NCBI GenBank assembly: GCA_951799425.1
Contig: OX637406.1
Location: 27,274,390-27,338,389 of the forward strand
Direction: 5' to 3'
From: Ilex aquifolium
Lineage: Eukaryota; Streptophyta; Magnoliopsida; Aquifoliales; Aquifoliaceae
Length of the DNA: 64,000 nt
Positions 11,300-21,689 of the stretch are shown here, piece by piece. Numbering within the stretch: the first letter of the stretch is position 1; each line of letters begins with the position of its first letter. The notes beneath the pieces were generated by a model, which searched no databases, was not told where the DNA came from, and saw nothing but the letters and a program-made list of their open reading frames with translations. The position numbers were made by a program, and so were the translations under genes.

Positions 11300-13446
11300 A
11301 TTTATACGATACCGTAGACATATGTGTGGTTGAGAAGCTCCCTTTTTTCTCTTTGTTGCTTTCTCATGCCAAGATTTTAGTCGACCCCAACCCTTATAAC
11401 CACCTTCTTTTCTTTTTAAACCTTTAACTTGGAGAAGGTTTGGGTCAACAGTTTCTATTCCACTTGGGTCAACATTTGCATGGATTGGGGCAACATTTTC
11501 ATGGATTGAATCATCGCCACCATCACCAATTGATGCATACATACTATCCACTTGTTTGAACAATTCCTCAACACCACGTGACACCAATTGATATGCAGGT
11601 TGAAGACCAGAGCATCGAGCAGCTAGTTGTACCATTCTAGGACAAAGTTGCATGTAACGTGACGCCACCATTAACTTGGGATTCTCTTCATTTGACATTA
11701 AAATGGGGGCTGTCCTACAACTCTTTCTTGCATCTCGTCTCCATCTCTTACATATGTATTGCTCGGGAATTTGCTTAATATTCATCATGTCCAAGACTTT
11801 AAGTGAATGGCCACATAATATTCCCTCCATTTCAAACTTCCGACAACTACAATTGACTATCTCCTCATTAGCCTTAACCAAGACCGAATACTCTCTATGT
11901 TCATCATATAATCGAACCACAAATTGATGCCATCCATCCAACACATCACATGGTGTCGCAATAGCACACTAAAAGATATCATACTCCTCTTGGAACAGCT
12001 CAAACATAGTAGGAGTGTACACTTGCCCTGCTTGCACTAACATTTGAGCTCTCTTTAACTTCAATCTAGGTAATTTTTGTCTAGCTTGATATTCTGAGTC
12101 TGACTCCTTATACCGCTTATCAGTCACAACTCTTTCAAAATGCACAAAGAACTGAACAATGTCATGGTCTGCCTTTAAGTACTTCCGTAAGGCTGCATTC
12201 AAGCTCTCACTCAGTTGGGTGCTTCTCATTCCTCCAGTGAAAGTCCTCTTCATATACACATGCCCCCATTTCTCTCGTAATGCCCAAGTGGATTTCATCC
12301 ACATATTATCATGCAAATTATACTCCGCAAGCAACGATTTCCAAGCCTCAAATAATTCATGCTCTTCCTCATATCCATAGACACACTCTTTAAATCGAGC
12401 AGGAAATTATGAACCATTCTTATATATGTTCCCCAAATGTTTCAAAGCATTTTGGCAAAGGTGTCAAGTACATAATCCATGGTATGTCTCTGGCATCACT
12501 ATAGAAATAGCCTTAACCATCGCTTGATCTTGGTCCGTGAAGATGGTAATAGGATATTTTCCAGACATAGCTTATAGGAATGTCTCAAACAACCACTGAA
12601 ATAATGCTGTCGTTTCATCATACAATAATGTAGCTCCAAATAAGACTGTCTCCCTGAAATGATTGAAGCTAGTAAACAAGCAAATGGCCGATACTCCTTG
12701 TTCGTTCTGAAAGTAGTGTCGAATGAGACAACATCTCCAAAGTTACCATAGTCAATAATCATCACTGGGTCGGCCCAAAAAATATTAGTAATATGCTCCT
12801 CCGCATCCAATTGCACTCCATAATAGAATGATGGATTTTTAGCTGTTTCCGCTTGAAAATACTTCAGCAAACTACCCGCCTCACCATACCTCAAGTCTCG
12901 TTGCCTCCTTTCACGGAGGTAATTCTTGTGGTCTTGACGAGTAAAATCAAGACTTTCCTTTCCTCTAGATTGAGTACTTAAAAGTTCATAGGAAGTCTTA
13001 AGTGACAATCCACAATCCGCTGCCATATCAATATTAATGCCTTGTGCTCCGGTAACCTTGCGTTGGGATGGCATCATATGCATACATTCAGCAAGGTGCA
13101 AAAGATGGTTGTGGTTGTCGTCCCACTTCACCACAACAAATTTACCAATTTCTCTATTAAGAGATATACACATATGAGCTTGGCAATTTGTTCGTGTCTC
13201 TGCTCGAGGCTTCCTTATTTGCCACTCTCTTTTATCACGAACCCTTTGACCTTGTTTACAACAAACATATTTTATGTAAATGACAACGCCGTCTTTTAAA
13301 CTTTTATTCTGAAAATATTTTCTCACGCTAAATCCCACAAACCCTCCATAACTATTGTAAAACGCATAAGCATCTTCCTCCGCATCAAATTGCATACCAA
13401 TATGAGGTATATTCTCAGTCGCATTAACTCCCAAATCATCCATCAT
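11300..13446 (-). pseudogene. FAR1-type MULE transposase, broken
   Basis: Starting at ATG 13446, the first frame has a FAR1 DNA-binding region (GMQFDAEEDAYAFYNSYGGF, then VCCKQGQR, then WDDNHNHLL, about residues 15-115). The MULE catalytic domain follows, with the first acidic residue in VVSFDTTFRTNKEYRPFACL. A frameshift lies near 12665. The following part (ETVLFGATLLYDETTALF, then TIFTDQDQAMVKAI with the second Asp) is in another frame and carries in-frame stops near 12570, 12450 and 12405. Positions 12334-11969 are open again, followed by a stop. The C-terminal part (11944 to about 11300) has the SWIM finger NCSCRKFEMEGILCGHSLKV. Order and content match FAR1/FHY3-like transposases of about 650-800 residues, but this copy cannot make one protein. 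Confidence 0.9.
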
Positions 13447-13569
13447 AGTATCCTACAATAAGAAATTTAATTGAAATTACATTTTGTGGTGAATGAAACA
13501 CATAATATATGCATAAGCCAACAAGAAATAGCCTAAACATGTACAAAAAAATTGGCTTCATGACACTAT

Positions 13570-13935
13570 CCGATTCATATATAAGCCAAAAAAAAAAAAA
13601 AACAGCCTCATTATTATAAGCCAACAACCAAAAAAAAAACCACAAGAACATGATTAAACAAACTCATAAACTCACAAACCCGATTAACTTATAAGCCAAC
13701 AAAACAAAAAAATAGCCTCATTATTATAAGCCAACAACCCAAAAAAAAACCACAAGAACATGATTAAACAGCCTCATTAACTCCCAAACTCGATTAACTT
13801 ATAAGCCAACAAACTCAAAAAAATAGCCTCATTATTATAAGCCAACAACAAAAATAAAACCACAAGAACATTAAACAGCCTCATTATTCAAAAAAACAGC
13901 CTCATTATACAAAAAAACAGCCTCATTATTCAAAA
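13570..13935. repeat. 110-bp tandem repeat (three units) plus shorter degenerate units
   Basis: CCTCATTATTATAAG recurs at 13606, 13716 and 13827 (periods 110 and 111). It is followed by about 25-bp units of AACAGCCTCATTATTCAAAAA. The array lies between the transposase start and the right TIR, in its putative promoter/leader. Confidence 0.85.
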
Positions 13936-14109
13936 AAATTGCCTCATAATAACTCCCAAAAATCACAAAACGTGAATTACCTGGCAACTAACCCAAACCC
14001 GATCAGCTCAGAATTACTTTGCTTTTGGCGTTCACTGGTAAAGAGAATCTGTCACTTTGCCGAAGAAGAAGGCGGGAGAACTCTGTTCGACAAAGAAGAA
14101 GGCGGGGAA

Positions 14110-14261
14110 AAGAGGATTATTCTAGGTTGGATTGTAAAACCAAAAACGACGTCGTTTTTGGTAATGAATTTAAAAAAAAAATTAGAACAAGTACCAAACG
14201 ATACCGTTCCACTTAACCGCTTGGTATGCGGTAAGATCCCAACTGTAGAGGAGCCGCTCCC
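14110..14261 (-). repeat. Right terminal inverted repeat of the MULE
   Basis: It is the reverse complement of the left TIR and ends GAGGAGCCGCTCCC at 14261. It contains the second GACGTC palindrome (14139-14162). CTTTCAAAGC at 14262-14271 is the right TSD. Confidence 0.88.
14139..14162. promoter_or_regulatory. 24-bp perfect palindrome in right TIR
   Basis: The central 18 bases are AAAAACGACGTCGTTTTT, flanked by ACC and GGT. It mirrors the palindrome at 3445-3468. Confidence 0.75.
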
Positions 14262-14271
14262 CTTTCAAAGC

Positions 14272-14868
14272 TGTTCAAGATAGGCCTAACACTCACCTGA
14301 CCAAAGATCGAGAAGCACTCAACACCCTTAGAGCTTCTACCTCAAGGTCCTGCCAAAAGTTCATCATGTATGGTCGAGGCCGGGCGGTGAAAAACTTTAT
14401 TAACCTCGTCTTCAGTTACTCTAATGCATCCCCAAATGTTATCTCGACTGCTCCTGCTTCCCAAACTCCATTTGCCACTTAAGGTCCATCTCCTCCTCTT
14501 AACCCCATTCGTCTATCTGTGACTGAGGCCGAGTCGATACCGATATTGGATGGACATCCGGTCATTGCTCCCACTGTCGACCAATTTAGAGTAGTAGATA
14601 CCCTGGGCGATGATGTTTTTGGAGGTGTTTCTACCATTTCCCCCAAGGCCGAATCTCCTCTTGCGTTGTCAGAGCGGCAAAAGCACACCGTCAAGAAGAG
14701 GAAAACCGTGGAGATTAGTGAATCCAATCAAAGCGAGGAAGTGATTTCTCCTTTTTGCCTCATTCTGAAGGCCAAAGGCAGAGAGATTACCATGAAAAAC
14801 TTTGTTGTGGTTGATGTGAATGTTGTCGTTGGCAAAGCTAGGGGAGTGATCCTTCCTCCGGATCTCGT
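14272..14868 (+). pseudogene. Continuation of the gypsy-type gag-like ORF
   Basis: Joined to 3295-3332 across the MULE site, the frame reads on (ALSKLFKIGLTLT) to a TGA. It then shifts to frames encoding YGRGRAVKNFINLVFSYSN and, from about 14519, SVTEAESIPILDGHPVIAPT onward to GKARGVILPPDLV. Ser/Pro-rich linkers and a basic patch (HTVKKRKTVE) resemble the C-terminal half of plant gag-like transposon proteins. The ORF ends where a B-like LTR fragment begins (about 14869). The frame is already decayed, and I infer no function. Confidence 0.5.
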
Positions 14869-15567
14869 TGCCATGCCCTAATTTCACATTCAAAGGCATG
14901 ACCTAACGATGAACCATCCAAACCATGAGAGCATACTGAATAAATCATTAAAATTCTAATAATAAACTAAACAAATCTCAAATCAAACATAAATAACTCC
15001 TTAAGATTACATCCAAAAACTAGAATAATATCTTGCAATTAGCTAATAAATAAATATTCTCAAACATTGTCTAATAACCAAACTTAAGAAATTTAAAACA
15101 GTTAGGCATTCTCTAAGCCTCAAAGTCCATATCCACAGCTTGATTTGCTGCCACCTCAAAGGCAATCTGCTCACCTAAGATTATATCTTCTTCGAGGTCA
15201 AAATTTTGAAAAATGTTTATCGTAGGGTGAGCAAACAAGTCCAGTAGGAAAACTTTCTCAACCCAAACAAGGTTTCAAAATAATAAAACAGGTAAGTCTC
15301 AGTTAATAAAATAGCATATCATAATTTGAAGTAAAACAGTGACAGTTAATGAGATCTCAAGTTTACGGTACAAAATAGTAAAGTTCAACGAGAGGTAACA
15401 CTCATTCTCAAAACAATAGGTAATCAAAAACTTTAAATCTCATGTATGTAGGTAGACGAGCATGAATCCACACATCGAGTATATCCTAACCCACACACAC
15501 ATAATCATCCGACCAATCCTTGCAAGTTATAGAGTAATATACTAAAAGCTTACTTTTGTAGTGAAAC
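14869..15567 (-). mobile_element. Diverged, truncated LTR B-like fragment
   Basis: TGCCATGCCCTAATTTCAC at 14869 aligns with TGTAACGCCCCAAAAATCAC at 28448. The shared order continues with ATTCA..CCATGAG, the acceptor-like block reversed at 15207-15231, and GATCTCAAGTTTA. The fragment is cut at 15567 by the Tekay element. I could not recognise its continuation at 25498 onward. Confidence 0.6.
15563..15567. repeat. Left TSD of the Tekay element
   Basis: GAAAC at 15563-15567 is repeated exactly at 25493-25497. Confidence 0.9.
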
Positions 15568-15953
15568 TGTAAAATCCAGAAAAATTAAAACTTAATTAAA
15601 AAAGGCAAAATGGTAATTAGTCGTTACGGTGCGAATTACAAATCTAAAATTTTCTAGAGCTCGAATGACGAACAGACCTCACCATTGGATTTGTATCACG
15701 AAATCTAGCTGTCTAGTCAATTTTTGTTGAATTCTGAGATAGTCAAAATTTTCATGTTTTACGATACGATCGAGTGTCGCACGACTAAAATAAACACGAT
15801 CAGATTTTATTCTCAGAACCCCAGAAATAATTTAAAGTTAGTTTAATAAAAATATACTAAACTTAACACGTGGTGAGACTTAATTGATTGGGAATAAAAT
15901 TAGATCAGATAAATCAATATGTGTAGCGCATTGTGGGCCAAGTATTCAAGGAG

Positions 15954-15962
15954 TATTTAAAG
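15954..15962 (+). promoter_or_regulatory. TATA-like element of the 5' LTR
   Basis: TATTTAAAG is conserved at the same place in the 3' LTR (23377-23385), about 387 bp into each LTR. Confidence 0.55.
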
Positions 15963-17597
15963 GGGAAAAATCAGATTTTTTCCCATTCGTTGCCTGAAAA
16001 TTTTTGGAAGAGAGAGAGAGCGAAGAAAAAATCTCAAAGTTCTCCCATCTTCCTTGATCCACCAAGATTCAACCATTGGATCGCTTCGGGGCAAGAGTTA
16101 AAGTCGTTCTACGCAACCATACCAAAGATCGTGATTTTCTCCAAAATCTCAAAGATGGCAATTTCAAGATAAAGCTTGGAAGGCTTGATTTGGGATTTTT
16201 GGGGTTTCTACTACGTGGACCTACGCTATAAGAGGGAGGGTTCCCTCCTATCTAGGTTTATTTTCATGGTTGTCAAATGAAATAGGTAGGATAATCGAGA
16301 TGAATTCTCATGTATAGCACACACCTAGTGTAGCTAGAATATGAAAAATGAATATGAGAATGTGTTAAAACCAATTCTTCCTTGATTTGAGTTTGATGAA
16401 ATTGCTTGACTTAGATTTGTTTAAGTGGATTGTTGGGCATGATATGTGGTTATATGTTTTACTTGCTATGTGTTTAATAAAATGCTTATGGATGTTCAAG
16501 TGTGTTATTTGAATGAAAAATGCTATAACATGTTTGATGATGTTACGAAATGTTATTATACGCTTCATGACATAATAGACATTTTGATGTTTATGGGATA
16601 CTGTCACATGCTTACATGTCATAGTTAGCTTATTACGAATTGGAAATGGAAAATGTACACTACATTGCATGTGCACGGGTTGCACTACATTCATGGGCAT
16701 TGGCATGAGTGTGGGTGTGTGTGCATGTTTTTAATCAAACACCATCTTTGGTGGGTTGATACGTGGGCTTAGGAAAGTTGGACCTAGGTTCAACTGAGTC
16801 GCACATGTTTACATTGAAATTACGTGTCAGGTATAGCAAGAAGGGATAGATTCTCCCTTGATTGCAAGGCCCGATTACATGGTTCACTCACTTATCCGGC
16901 AGTGAAATTCTAGAAAAGTGTGTCGGTGTACTCGAAACTGGAGGTGGGATGCCCTCGAATGCTGTGTCATTTTGGTAGCCCTTTGGTGTGATGTCCGTAA
17001 ATTACCTACCTAAGAAAGATACAAGATTTTATAAAATATTCATTGGATGTCTAACATCAATGGCAGAGGCTTGGAATGCCCGAATGCATACGCATGGCAT
17101 AGCATGTGTTATGGGAGCCAATGGGGCTCAGGTTGCATTACATGCGTGAGTTCTCATCTCATGGCATGACATGAAATTGTGGCATTCATTTATGAAATTT
17201 ATGTGTTTGAATGAATATTTGACATGATGATTTGCATGTGACATTTCATATGCATCTAAGTTGGGGAGTGACCTCCTTAGGAGATACCCAATTTAGCATA
17301 GCTTAACCTTTATAGGGATACATTTCAGGTGTTGGACAAGCTCCAACGGACGGCCTTCACTTGGGCCCGTGATTGACGACAGAACTAGCTATGGCTCTTG
17401 AATTACCTTTTGTAGTCCTTGTATATTTCTATATTGGCCTTGTATAAATTATGTACAAAACTTGTACTTTGGCTAAGGCGTGTAATGGGACTCTCTTGGA
17501 GAATATTCTTTTGTAAAAAAATGAATGTAATGGATGTTGTATGGGTTTGAAGGGTTAAAAGTTGAAATCTGGGAAATCTGGGAAAATTTGGGCCCTA

Positions 17598-17765
17598 GGT
17601 ACTGGTACCTAGCTTCTAGTGGACTTAGGTACCGGTACATATGCTCGCAGGTACCAATACCCCGATGACAGATGGCCCATGTACTGGTACCAAGTCTTAC
17701 AAGTACCGGTACCTGGCTTTTAGAGGGCTCAGGTACCGGTACTCCTTATTAGACGTATCGATACC
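17598..17765. repeat. Seven 12-bp palindromes (GGTACCGGTACC) with alternating 30/22 bp spacing
   Basis: Copies start at 17598, 17628, 17650, 17680, 17702, 17732 and 17754, giving spacings of 30, 22, 30, 22, 30 and 22 (a 52-bp super-unit). The 3' LTR holds a shortened version at 25026-25176. The array lies downstream of the TATA-like site, so it would be transcribed. Confidence 0.93.
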
Positions 17766-18043
17766 TCTTCCCGAAAGTTGATTTTTGAACTTCAACATTT
17801 CCGAGCCTTCATATCTTGAGCTCTTTTCTTTGGATGATGTAAATGGTTAAATTTTAAATCCTAGATTTTGGGATGTGAACCTTGGAATGGTCGTATGATT
17901 AATGTATGCACATGTTATGTATTAGGTAGAGCTCCCGTACAAAGGTGACTTTGCCATCGGGTTATACGGTATCCACGGGTATTCTGCAGGTTGATGGATG
18001 ATCAATAAATTGAGAAAGGATCCCCAAATTTTGGGGCGTCACA

Positions 18044-18062
18044 GCTTGGTATCAGAGCTTAG
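18044..18062 (+). promoter_or_regulatory. Primer-binding site (initiator tRNA-Met)
   Basis: TGGTATCAGAGC starts 5 bp after the 5' LTR end and is the standard complement of the plant initiator Met tRNA 3' end. Confidence 0.9.
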
Positions 18063-18392
18063 GTTCCCGATTATCTTAGGACTTGAGGGTAGATTGGCTT
18101 AAGCCATTGCATTCATTATGCATTACATGTTATGTGTAATAAATACTACATATTGTGTGATATGAGATTATATGCATGACTATGTGTATAGGAATAAGAC
18201 ATTAGGGTTAGAAAAAATAACCTTGGGGTCGAAAAAAAAAGGAAAGAATGGGAAAGCTTACGATTTGGGCATCTACTGGTAGGTGACATACATCCTGCCA
18301 GTGCGACAAGAGGAAATTTTCAACGTTTTAATTTTTTTTCCCTAACTTTGGATACTAAGTTAGTGGTCTATTGCTATCTTACGTGTGTGTAG

Positions 18393-19370
18393 ATGGCAAC
18401 TAGAGAAAGAGGACATCGAAATGGTTGAGATGGTGGACGGAACAACCAACTACCACCACCGGCCTTTGACCAACAAGCCTTCATGGAGGTTATGGGTGCA
18501 ATGGTGGCTACCTTGGCACAAGCTAGCACCAACATGGGTCACAGAGGCTCAAACAACATCTAGAAGTTCAAGGCATATAAGCCACCAACTTTTATGGGAG
18601 GGGGTGGATCCGATGATGGCCGACCATTAGTTCCAACAAGTGGAGAAGATCTTGGAGGCCATGGAGATCAAATTCGATCCCACCAAAATAAGACTACCAA
18701 CGTTCCAATTTGAGGGAGAGGCCCATATATGGTGGACTTGGGCAAAATCCTCAAGAGATATTAAGGTAATGACTTGGGGAGAGTTTCGTGAGCTCTTTAT
18801 AGGCAAGTATTTTTCATCGGCTATTCGGCAAGTGAAAGCCTAAGAATTATTAGATCTAAAGCAAAGGACAATGATGGTGATGCAATACGAAGCGAAGTTC
18901 ACCGAGCTAGCCCATTTTGCCGATGATTACATGGCCACAAACTTGGCCAAGGTGGGGAGATTTGAGGACGGCTTGAAGTTATCCATTCGGGAAAAGATTG
19001 TGGGCCACTGTCTACAAGACCTAGATTCGATAGCCGATATGACCATGATCATTAAGAGGGAAGTTGACAACGCTAAGAGCATCCGGGAGGCCGGTGCTAA
19101 GGACAAAAAAAAGGAGGGTTAATCCTCCAGCACTAGTTCGAGGAAAAAACAAAGGACCTCTTTCCCACAGGGATCACAAGGGCAGGGTCGAGGCAATCAA
19201 ATCCAAGGCCAAAGTCACTTTTTCAAGGAGGGAAGAACTTCAAGGGGATGTATCAAGGAGGCTAGAAGACATATTTTTTTTGTTGTCAGTCGGGCCACCT
19301 GAAGAGAGATTGTCCTTTTGGACAAGATCCTAGAGTTACGGGACTTCTCAGTCCCAGTCATTAGCGGGAC
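18393..19370 (+). pseudogene. Tekay gag (capsid/nucleocapsid), degenerate
   Basis: ATG at 18393 starts MATRERGHRNG followed by a TGA (CGA to TGA type). The capsid-like core follows (FDPTKIRLPTFQFEGEAHIW, then MMVMQYEAKFTELAHFADDY, then GRFEDGLKLSIREKIVG). A degenerate CCHC knuckle (CCQSGHLKRDCPFGQ) sits near 19280-19322, with the first Cys position read as Tyr. Several stops and frame changes interrupt it. Confidence 0.8.
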
Positions 19371-19588
19371 CAATGCAAACATTTTTCACTCCTCCCTACC
19401 CTATCATGGACCAAGGGAACCAGTATTAGTATTCGGCTGCGGGGCAGGTTCCTACCACTTCACGTGTGGGGACTCTACAATCAGGCTAGATGGGCCAGGG
19501 TGTGGGCCAAGGCCGAGGACAAGGTTTACAAGTAGGGACTTTAGGGACCTAGGGGCGAGTCTACGCCATCATTTCTCAGACTAAGTCG

Positions 19589-19921
19589 GTGGGTCAGTCG
19601 ATGATTCATGGTACATTTCTACACTCATCTTTCATTACTGCATCTTGTGTGCAAGATTTGGGCTTAGAGGTTAAGACCTTAGAGGAGCCATTGCATGTGA
19701 ATTCTCCCATAGGAGCTAGGGTTTGCATTAATAAAATATGTCGGGGATGCGAGTTAGAGATTTTGGGGATTCCACTCACGGTGGACCGTAGGGTTATAGA
19801 CATGTCAGAGTTTGACGTCATCCTTGGGATTGATTGGTTGGTGGCACACCGAGTCATTATTGATTGTGATTGGAAGAGGGTCACTACGTATACATCAGAG
19901 GGTGTCTGTTTCAAGTTTTAG
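19589..19921 (+). pseudogene. Tekay aspartic protease region lacking its catalytic motif
   Basis: GTFL is followed directly by HSSFITASCVQDLGLEV. The stretch that normally holds the catalytic D-T/S-G triad between these blocks is missing, so the active-site Asp has been deleted. The downstream flap and FDVILGIDWLVAHRVIIDCD regions are intact. Confidence 0.8.
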
Positions 19922-20040
19922 GGAGAAAAGCACAATGCTTTATCTCACTCCGTGTATGACTCTCGTTGGCATGGACAATTGATGGGTTGGCTTGCAACCC
20001 TTACACTTAAGGATGAGGCAAGACAGGAGTTGGGTCTACC

Positions 20041-20983
20041 TCAGGTAGTTTGCGAGTATGTGGATATTTTTCCAGACAAGTTATCGGGATTGCCTCCACA
20101 TCGTGATGTTGTCTTATCCATTAAGGTATAACCCTGTGTATCACCTATCTCAATGGCACTGCATAGGATGGCACCGACAGAGTTGTAAGAACTCAAAGTC
20201 CAATTACAAGATTTGTTGGACAAGGATTTTATTAGACCGAGTATCTCACCTTAGGGTGCTTCGGTATTATTTTCCAAGAAGAAGGATGAGGCCCTTAGAC
20301 TTTGCATAGACTATCGACACTTGAATCGGGTCACCGTCAAGAACAAGTACCTATTGCCTCTTATAGATGACTTGTTTGACCAATTGAGAGGGGCTCAAGT
20401 CTACTCTAAGATAGACTTGCGCATGGGGTACCATCAGTTGAAGGTAGGGAAGCGGACATTCCTAAGACAGCTTTTAGGAGTCGATATGGCCACTTTGAGT
20501 TCACGGTTTTGCCATTCGGTTTGATAAATCCCCTAGCGGCATTTTATGGATCTCATGCATAGGGTGTTCTAACCCTATCTTGATCAGTTTGTCGTGGTCT
20601 TTGTTAATGATATTCTGATCTATTCCAAGTCTGAGGAGGAGCATGAGAGTCACTTGGGGATCGTTCTCCAGACCTTGAGAGACTATCAGTTATATGTCAA
20701 GTTCAGCAAGTGTGAATTTTGGCTAATAGAGGTGAAATTTTTGGGACACGTGGTGTTTGCTACGGGTGTATCGGTTGACCCAGAGAAGGTAGAGGTCGTA
20801 ATGAGTTGGGAGAGACCGAAGCCAGTCTTCGAGATATGTAGTTTCTTGGGATTGGCGAGGTACAATCAGAGATTCATCGAGGGCTTCTCCCAATTAGTAG
20901 CTCCTACTGATAAAAAAAAAAAATTAGTAGCTCCTCTGACAATACTTGCAAGAAAGGAAGTTCGATTTCAATGGGATGACTAG
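20041..20983 (+). pseudogene. Tekay reverse transcriptase, catalytic Asp mutated
   Basis: Fragments [20 protein letters not shown] (out of frame at the start), [20 protein letters not shown] and [20 protein letters not shown] are recognisable. The usual VDD of the active site reads VND here (GAT to AAT, a G-to-A change). Two frame breaks and several stops are present. A short lysine run (DKKKKK, about 20905-20925) looks like a small insertion. Confidence 0.85.
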
Positions 20984-21013
20984 TGTGAAAGGGCATTCCA
21001 AAAGTTAAAGAGG

Positions 21014-21420
21014 ATGCTTACTTTAGCTCCTATTCTTATAGTGCTAGAGAGGGGACAGAGGAATACAGTGTATTCTGATGCCTCGAATGAGGGACTAGGT
21101 TTTGTATTAGTACAGTCCGGGAGGGTGGTAGCTTATGGTTCACGACAACTTAAGAACCACAAGAAAAACTACCCTACACAAGACATGGAGTTGGCGGCTA
21201 TTGTCTTTGCCTTGAATGTATAACGCCACTATCTGTACGGAGAGTAGTTTGAGGTGTTTTTGGACCACAAGAGTCTGAAGTACATTTTCACACAATGAGA
21301 CCTCAACATAAGGCAACGCATGTGGATGGAGTACTTGGAGGATTATGACTTCACTTTATATTACCATCCTTGTAAGAAAAATGTGATGGTTGATGCACTC
21401 AGCCGAAAGTCATGAGAAGT
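21014..21420 (+). pseudogene. Tekay RNase H region
   Basis: [38 protein letters not shown] and VFLDHKSLKYIF followed by [17 protein letters not shown] and VDALSRKS are typical of the gypsy RNase H domain. Stops at several positions fit CGA to TGA or C-to-T changes. Confidence 0.85.
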
Positions 21421-21689
21421 CTTGGCTAATATAGCTTCTCAGGAATGGCAGATGCTCGAAACTGTGGGGAAGTTCGGGCTACACTACAAGGATCAGGCTT
21501 AGGGTATTTTGGGAAGTCTGGTGGCTACACCTTCTTTATTGAGTAAGGTAATCGAGTCCTAGGGGTAGAACAAAGAGATATAGTCCATTAGGGACCGGGT
21601 ATAGGTGACGAAGGTTGGGCCATTCACATCGATAGTAGTCTTCGATTCAGGAGAAAAGTTATGGTTCTCCAGTCTACGGATCTGAGAGA

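Larger units (their letters stand above)
3333..14261 (-). mobile_element. Mutator-like element (MULE), complete, 10.9 kb with nested insertions
   Basis: The ends are near-perfect inverted repeats. GGGAGCGGCTCCTCTACAG starts at 3333 and its reverse complement ends at 14261. Similarity continues for roughly 140 bp inward, and an exact 10-bp TSD flanks the element. It encodes a FAR1-type MULE transposase on the minus strand (11.3-13.45 kb) and, facing it, a GRF zinc-finger ORF on the plus strand (4935-10648). It also carries a PPR gene fragment. Without the 5.4-kb nested LTR it would be about 5.53 kb. The transposase is broken by a frameshift and stops, so this copy is not autonomous. The strand given is that of the transposase. 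Confidence 0.92.
15568..18043 (+). repeat. 5' LTR of the Tekay element
   Basis: It starts TGTAAAATCCAG and ends TTGGGGCGTCACA. It has a TATA-like TATTTAAAG at 15954-15962, an acceptor-like block ending at 17328, and a palindrome array at 17598-17765. Confidence 0.93.

Noticed and set aside
11300..13446. A host FAR1-related (FRS) gene
   Set aside because: It lies between MULE TIRs with a TSD and has a frameshift and stops in the catalytic domain.
14479..14899. Minus-strand ORFs opposite the gag-like sequence
   Set aside because: Shadows. The plus-strand frame has the plausible composition and connects across the MULE site.
17598..17765. CRISPR-like array (regular palindromic repeats with different spacers)
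   Set aside because: Plant nuclear LTR context, 12-bp repeats and duplicated in both LTRs. No link to CRISPR.
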